Assembly: GCA_964486825.1 (NCBI GenBank)
Contig: CAZAQS010000213.1
Location: forward strand, 1-8,234
Origin: CAZAQS01 sp964486825
GTDB taxonomy: Bacteria > Chloroflexota > Anaerolineae > Anaerolineales > UBA4823
Reading direction: 5' to 3'
DNA length: 8,234 nucleotides
Shown here: piece by piece, positions 5,233 through 8,234 of the stretch
Layout of the letters: the number at the start of each line of letters is the position of its first letter
How positions within the stretch are numbered: position 1 is the first letter of the stretch
The notes under the pieces: model-generated
Seen by the model: only the letters and a program-made list of their open reading frames with translations
What the model was told of the DNA's origin: nothing
The model's database searches: none
Position numbers and translations under genes: made by a program

Positions 5233-8079
5233 CTACTCTGTTTGTAACGAAAGCGGGCCGGCATTTCCGACCAACTGGAAAGCTCCCCAAAAGGCGGGGT
5301 GAAGTCGGGGGTTCTCAGCCAGCATGCGCCTCTGCGCCGAGCGCAGTGCGGCGGCTTTCGAATCCCCATTCTGTAAAGCCTGGTACATGGCTTCCATCAA
5401 GCGGACGGTAAGGTCATCCGCGACAGGCCAAAGGCTGAGGACGAGTGCGCCTGCCCCAGCGTACAAAAAGCCGCGTCCCAGCCCGATCAATTCCTCACCG
5501 CCAGCTACATTCGCCCGTCCGGTTTCACATGCGCTCAGTGTAACCAGCTCGTAACTCAAGTCCTGCTGCAATAGATCATCGGCGTATAGCTGGCCATCCG
5601 CAAGCTGGATATAGGACATGTCGGGTTGGTCCAGGCGGTACTGCCCGTGAGCGCAGACATGCAGGATTTGGGTAGGCTGGACTTTGAGTGCATTTCGATC
5701 TGCAGCTTGCTCCGCCCATAAGGATCCCCCAAACAAGCGCTGTACAACCTGGCCCTCGGTAATCGTATGCGGAAGACGGCCATTCCACGAATGTGCAAGG
5801 ATCACTGCCCCCGCCCTACACTTCGGACTGGCCTGAGCTACCAACCCGCCTGCCGGGAGGATAACGATTTCATGCCTTTCGATCAGGTATGACGTGCCGT
5901 CATGCAACAAATGGAATGGCAGGTAGTGAAGGATGCCATAAGGAACGATCGCCAGTCTCTGTCTTCCGGCCAGTAGGGGCGCCAGCGGCTCGATCAGAGA
6001 AGCATACAGCCGCTGCAAGATGCGCTGTGCGAGTTGGGTGAAGTTGTTTGCGGTAGGATTCAAATGGGCAACGGTGAGGGCAGCTGTCATATTCATTTGC
6101 AGTTGTGTTACAAGCTGGTTAAGTGTGTCCAGCCTTACCGGCAATTGCTGTACCTGGATCGACTCCCGCTCAATAACGAAAGCCCATACCTTTTGGCCAT
6201 CATTGTAATATTCGACCATTAATGTGCCTGTATCCAGGGACTCCTGGATATCACCCAAGGAGGCAGGTCGAGCAGGATGGTAGGTCTTGTCTGCCGCACT
6301 TTGCAGATAGAGGCTTTCGGTGATAGCCCGTATCTTGCGTTCACGTGCTTTGACTTCCAGTAATGCCTGCTGTGGGTTCAGCGGGCTGGGATGGTCCGAT
6401 GAATGTTGCGCTTCATACGCATGCCGGTAGAACCATTGGTATTCGGATCGCAAGCGATCGAATTCCTCAATCAACCTGCGACTGTGAGCGTCATCGTGTC
6501 TCCAGCGCAGGTGTTCCCGGTTCGCCAGGTAGCCCAGCAATACCTGCGATTTGGAGCGTTCCAGGGTTTCGAAAGCTTTTTCAAGCTTGCCATCCTGGAG
6601 GTGCAGCCTGATCAACGCCCGCCAGGCCTCCGTTTTATCCTCCAGAAAACCCGGGCTGAGGGTAATGGTCAGGTCGCGCTGGCGGCGTTCGATCGTCGCG
6701 GCTGCAGCCGAGTAATGACGGATGGCCCGAGGGATGGCCTGGTCTGCTTCGTGGACGTTCCCAAGGAGTAAGTGAGAGGTATAGCGGAGCGAGGCATGAT
6801 TGTCTCTCTGAGCAGTCCTTAAGGCACGCTCAGCTGCAAATTTAGCGCCAGGGAGATCATTCAACTCCAGAGACGCCTGGCCTTCTAAGAGCCTGGCTGT
6901 GGCAAGGTTGATCCTCTGCTCAACGAGCTCAAAAACATCCGCAGCCTCTTGGGCCCATTTTAGGGCCATGATGGCGTCCCCCTGCTTCAAAGCAATCCGG
7001 CCACGGCGCAGCCAGACTCTCGCTCTCCAGGCTTTTGCATCCAGGCTGGTGAATATTTTTTCTGCCTCTTCTAATTCTGTCAGAGCGGTGTCAAAATTGG
7101 ATAATTCAGCTTCCACCGTAGCCTGTTGCCTGAGCGCTCGGGCAAGCTCGAATTCGTCCTTAAACCGGCGGTAGTCGTCTACGATTTGCCGCCCCAAGTC
7201 TCGCGCCTCAAAAAGCCGGTTAAGCTCCAGGTAACATTGCTGAATATGCCATTTGATCTTCGTCGTCTCGAGATCCGAATGCCCCACTGCTCGATCTAAC
7301 GATTGGTTCAGTAACTGGAGCGCACGCCGGTAATTGCCTTGTGTCTGGGCCAGGAAACCAAGGTTTGCCTCAATCGTTGCCAGGTGTAAGGTCTCACCAT
7401 CGGCAATAAAGAACTCACGAGCGCGTTCGTAATTATTCTGGGCTTGCTTCAAATCCCCTAGCCCTTCAAAAGTGCTTCCCAGGTTGGCGTACAACACGCC
7501 AAAGAAAGACCGGCCCTGCTCACCCAACTCTTCCGCTAATGACAGCGCCGACTGGAAGCCGCGCAGTGCCTTTCGCTGTTCCCCTATATGGTTGAGGATA
7601 TAAGCGGTTTGGATCTCGAGCCTTAGCAGCTTTTCACGCTCTCCATAGCGAAGGAAGATTTGGCGGGCCTGCTCTGCTTCAAGCAGTCCCTCGGAGACAC
7701 GCTTCAACATCGTACTCAAATACAGGCGTCCAATGCGTGTGCGGGCCCAACCGACTTCGTCGCCGAAGGCTCTGAACATTTCCCCGGCCGCCTCGAACGC
7801 TTCCCAGGCTTCCAAGGTACGGCCCAAGAGTTTTAGCGCATCGCCACGCGCCATCAAGCCCATTGCTGCCTGGCGCGTATCCTCCCGAACCTGGCCAATC
7901 GTAATGATCCGCTCCGCCAACTGAAGCGAGTAGTTTACGTCGATCCTTAAATATCTTTCGGCTGCCTGCTTCAACCGGTCTACCAGTTGCCCGGCTACGT
8001 CATCAGGGAAAGGCAACTCAAAGGCTTGCAGGGGGACATCTTCCCCCAATAATTGATCAATATCAACCTCTCTATCCAT
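5233..8079 (-). CDS. TPR-CHAT domain protein (caspase/separase-like cysteine protease)
   Basis: A 948-residue soluble protein. About residues 30-515 are helical tetratricopeptide-like repeats, clearest at 196-229 (YANLGSTFEGLGDLKQAQNNYERA), 236-269, 316-348 and 356-388. Residues about 520-600 form a charged helical linker. The CHAT peptidase domain fills about 610-940. Its catalytic His811 lies in HVCAHGQYR and its nucleophile Cys851 in LSACETG. The conserved downstream block GLGRGFLYAGAGALVLSLWPV and the terminal HPAFWGAFQLVGN motif are intact, so an active protease is expected. CHAT proteases belong to clan CD with caspases and separase. In bacteria, TPR-CHAT proteins are often switched on by a partner bound to the repeats, as with the RNA-guided gRAMP effector in Craspase. 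No gRAMP gene, CRISPR array or NTPase is visible here. The start ATG follows AGAGG at five bases. An adjoining subtilase gene suggests a two-protease pathway. Confidence 0.95.
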   Translation of the reverse strand: MDREVDIDQLLGEDVPLQAFELPFPDDVAGQLVDRLKQAAERYLRIDVNYSLQLAERIITIGQVREDTRQAAMGLMARGDALKLLGRTLEAWEAFEAAGEMFRAFGDEVGWARTRIGRLYLSTMLKRVSEGLLEAEQARQIFLRYGEREKLLRLEIQTAYILNHIGEQRKALRGFQSALSLAEELGEQGRSFFGVLYANLGSTFEGLGDLKQAQNNYERAREFFIADGETLHLATIEANLGFLAQTQGNYRRALQLLNQSLDRAVGHSDLETTKIKWHIQQCYLELNRLFEARDLGRQIVDDYRRFKDEFELARALRQQATVEAELSNFDTALTELEEAEKIFTSLDAKAWRARVWLRRGRIALKQGDAIMALKWAQEAADVFELVEQRINLATARLLEGQASLELNDLPGAKFAAERALRTAQRDNHASLRYTSHLLLGNVHEADQAIPRAIRHYSAAAATIERRQRDLTITLSPGFLEDKTEAWRALIRLHLQDGKLEKAFETLERSKSQVLLGYLANREHLRWRHDDAHSRRLIEEFDRLRSEYQWFYRHAYEAQHSSDHPSPLNPQQALLEVKARERKIRAITESLYLQSAADKTYHPARPASLGDIQESLDTGTLMVEYYNDGQKVWAFVIERESIQVQQLPVRLDTLNQLVTQLQMNMTAALTVAHLNPTANNFTQLAQRILQRLYASLIEPLAPLLAGRQRLAIVPYGILHYLPFHLLHDGTSYLIERHEIVILPAGGLVAQASPKCRAGAVILAHSWNGRLPHTITEGQVVQRLFGGSLWAEQAADRNALKVQPTQILHVCAHGQYRLDQPDMSYIQLADGQLYADDLLQQDLSYELVTLSACETGRANVAGGEELIGLGRGFLYAGAGALVLSLWPVADDLTVRLMEAMYQALQNGDSKAAALRSAQRRMLAENPRLHPAFWGAFQLVGNAGPLSLQTE

Positions 8080-8097
8080 ACCGACCTCTGTAACCCA
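8080..8097 (-). promoter_or_regulatory. Ribosome binding site of the TPR-CHAT gene, with an overlapping mini-ORF
   Basis: AGAGG (complement of 8085-8089) lies five bases before the CHAT ATG, a moderate Shine-Dalgarno. In the same spacer the upstream stop overlaps an ATG as TGATG (8100-8096). That ATG opens an 8-codon frame (MGYRGRYG) closing at TAG 8072-8074, just past the CHAT start. It could couple translation of the two genes, or be chance. Confidence 0.45.
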
Positions 8098-8234
8098 TCA
8101 AACAACCACCTCAATATTTGCAAGAACAACCACTCCACTTTTTGAGACAAACACCAACTCTACCGGGCCGGTTGGCGTTCCGTCACAGCGAAAGGCACCC
8201 AAATCATCCAAGACAGACTCGCATTGTAATATAC
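8098..8234 (-). CDS. Unidentified protein, C-terminal end only
   Basis: On the minus strand a frame is open from the right edge (first full codon at 8232) to TGA at 8098-8100, giving about 44 residues. The end of the product is beta-rich: GPVELVFVSKSG, then VVVLANIEVVV. The other two minus frames are closed by stops within this stretch, and the codons read as ordinary protein. It is the likely upstream member of the protease operon, 18 bases before the CHAT start. Alternating hydrophobic strands at the terminus suggest a small beta domain, but I cannot name a family. It might be a sensor, inhibitor or substrate of the proteases; only context says so. Confidence 0.55.
   Translation of the reverse strand, partial: ILQCESVLDDLGAFRCDGTPTGPVELVFVSKSGVVVLANIEVVV

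Noticed and set aside
6403..6771. 122-codon plus-strand frame across the TPR-CHAT gene
   Set aside because: It is antisense to a well-supported CDS, and the product shows no domain features.
5233..8079. Craspase-type CRISPR link for the TPR-CHAT protein
   Set aside because: There are no direct repeats with spacers, no gRAMP/Cas7-like gene and no Cas gene in the window. The similarity is only at the level of the TPR-CHAT architecture.
1..8234. tRNA, rRNA, insertion sequence or prophage elements
   Set aside because: I saw no transposase motif, terminal inverted repeats, tRNA-like cloverleaf or rRNA signature on either strand.

Overview
The window looks like chromosomal DNA of a free-living, heterotrophic bacterium of moderate GC content (about mid-50s percent, judged by eye). 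A sugar ABC transporter next to a YesM-type sensor kinase, plus a large TPR-CHAT protein and a cytoplasmic subtilase, would fit Chloroflexota (Anaerolineae-like). That assignment is an inference from gene content; no marker gene is present.

Left half, plus strand (1-3329): the 3' end of a MalF/UgpA-type sugar permease (cut by the window edge), a complete MalG/UgpE-type permease joined to it by an ATGA overlap, an unrecognised 126-residue protein 7 bases downstream, and a YesM/LytS-type sensor histidine kinase after a 67-base gap. This is the 3' part of a carbohydrate uptake operon (CUT1 type) with its likely sensor. The substrate-binding protein and the response regulator, if present, lie outside the window.

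Middle (3294-3591): a short convergent zone. It holds an overlooked minus-strand ORF of 43 codons with a near-perfect ribosome binding site, whose 3' end runs into the kinase gene, and a strong GC-rich intrinsic terminator serving the minus-strand operon to its right.

Right half, minus strand (8234 down to 3592): a compact operon, read right to left, with the C-terminal end of an unidentified protein, a 948-residue TPR-CHAT cysteine protease with an intact His/Cys dyad, and a 534-residue S8 (subtilisin-like) serine protease with an intact triad and no signal peptide. The genes are 18 and 36 bases apart and end at one terminator. Two active-looking intracellular proteases of unrelated families in one transcription unit suggest a regulated proteolytic switch or cascade: TPR sensor, then CHAT protease, then subtilase with its own N-terminal extension and unusual loops. 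This is the most interesting system in the window. Its trigger and targets cannot be read from the sequence.
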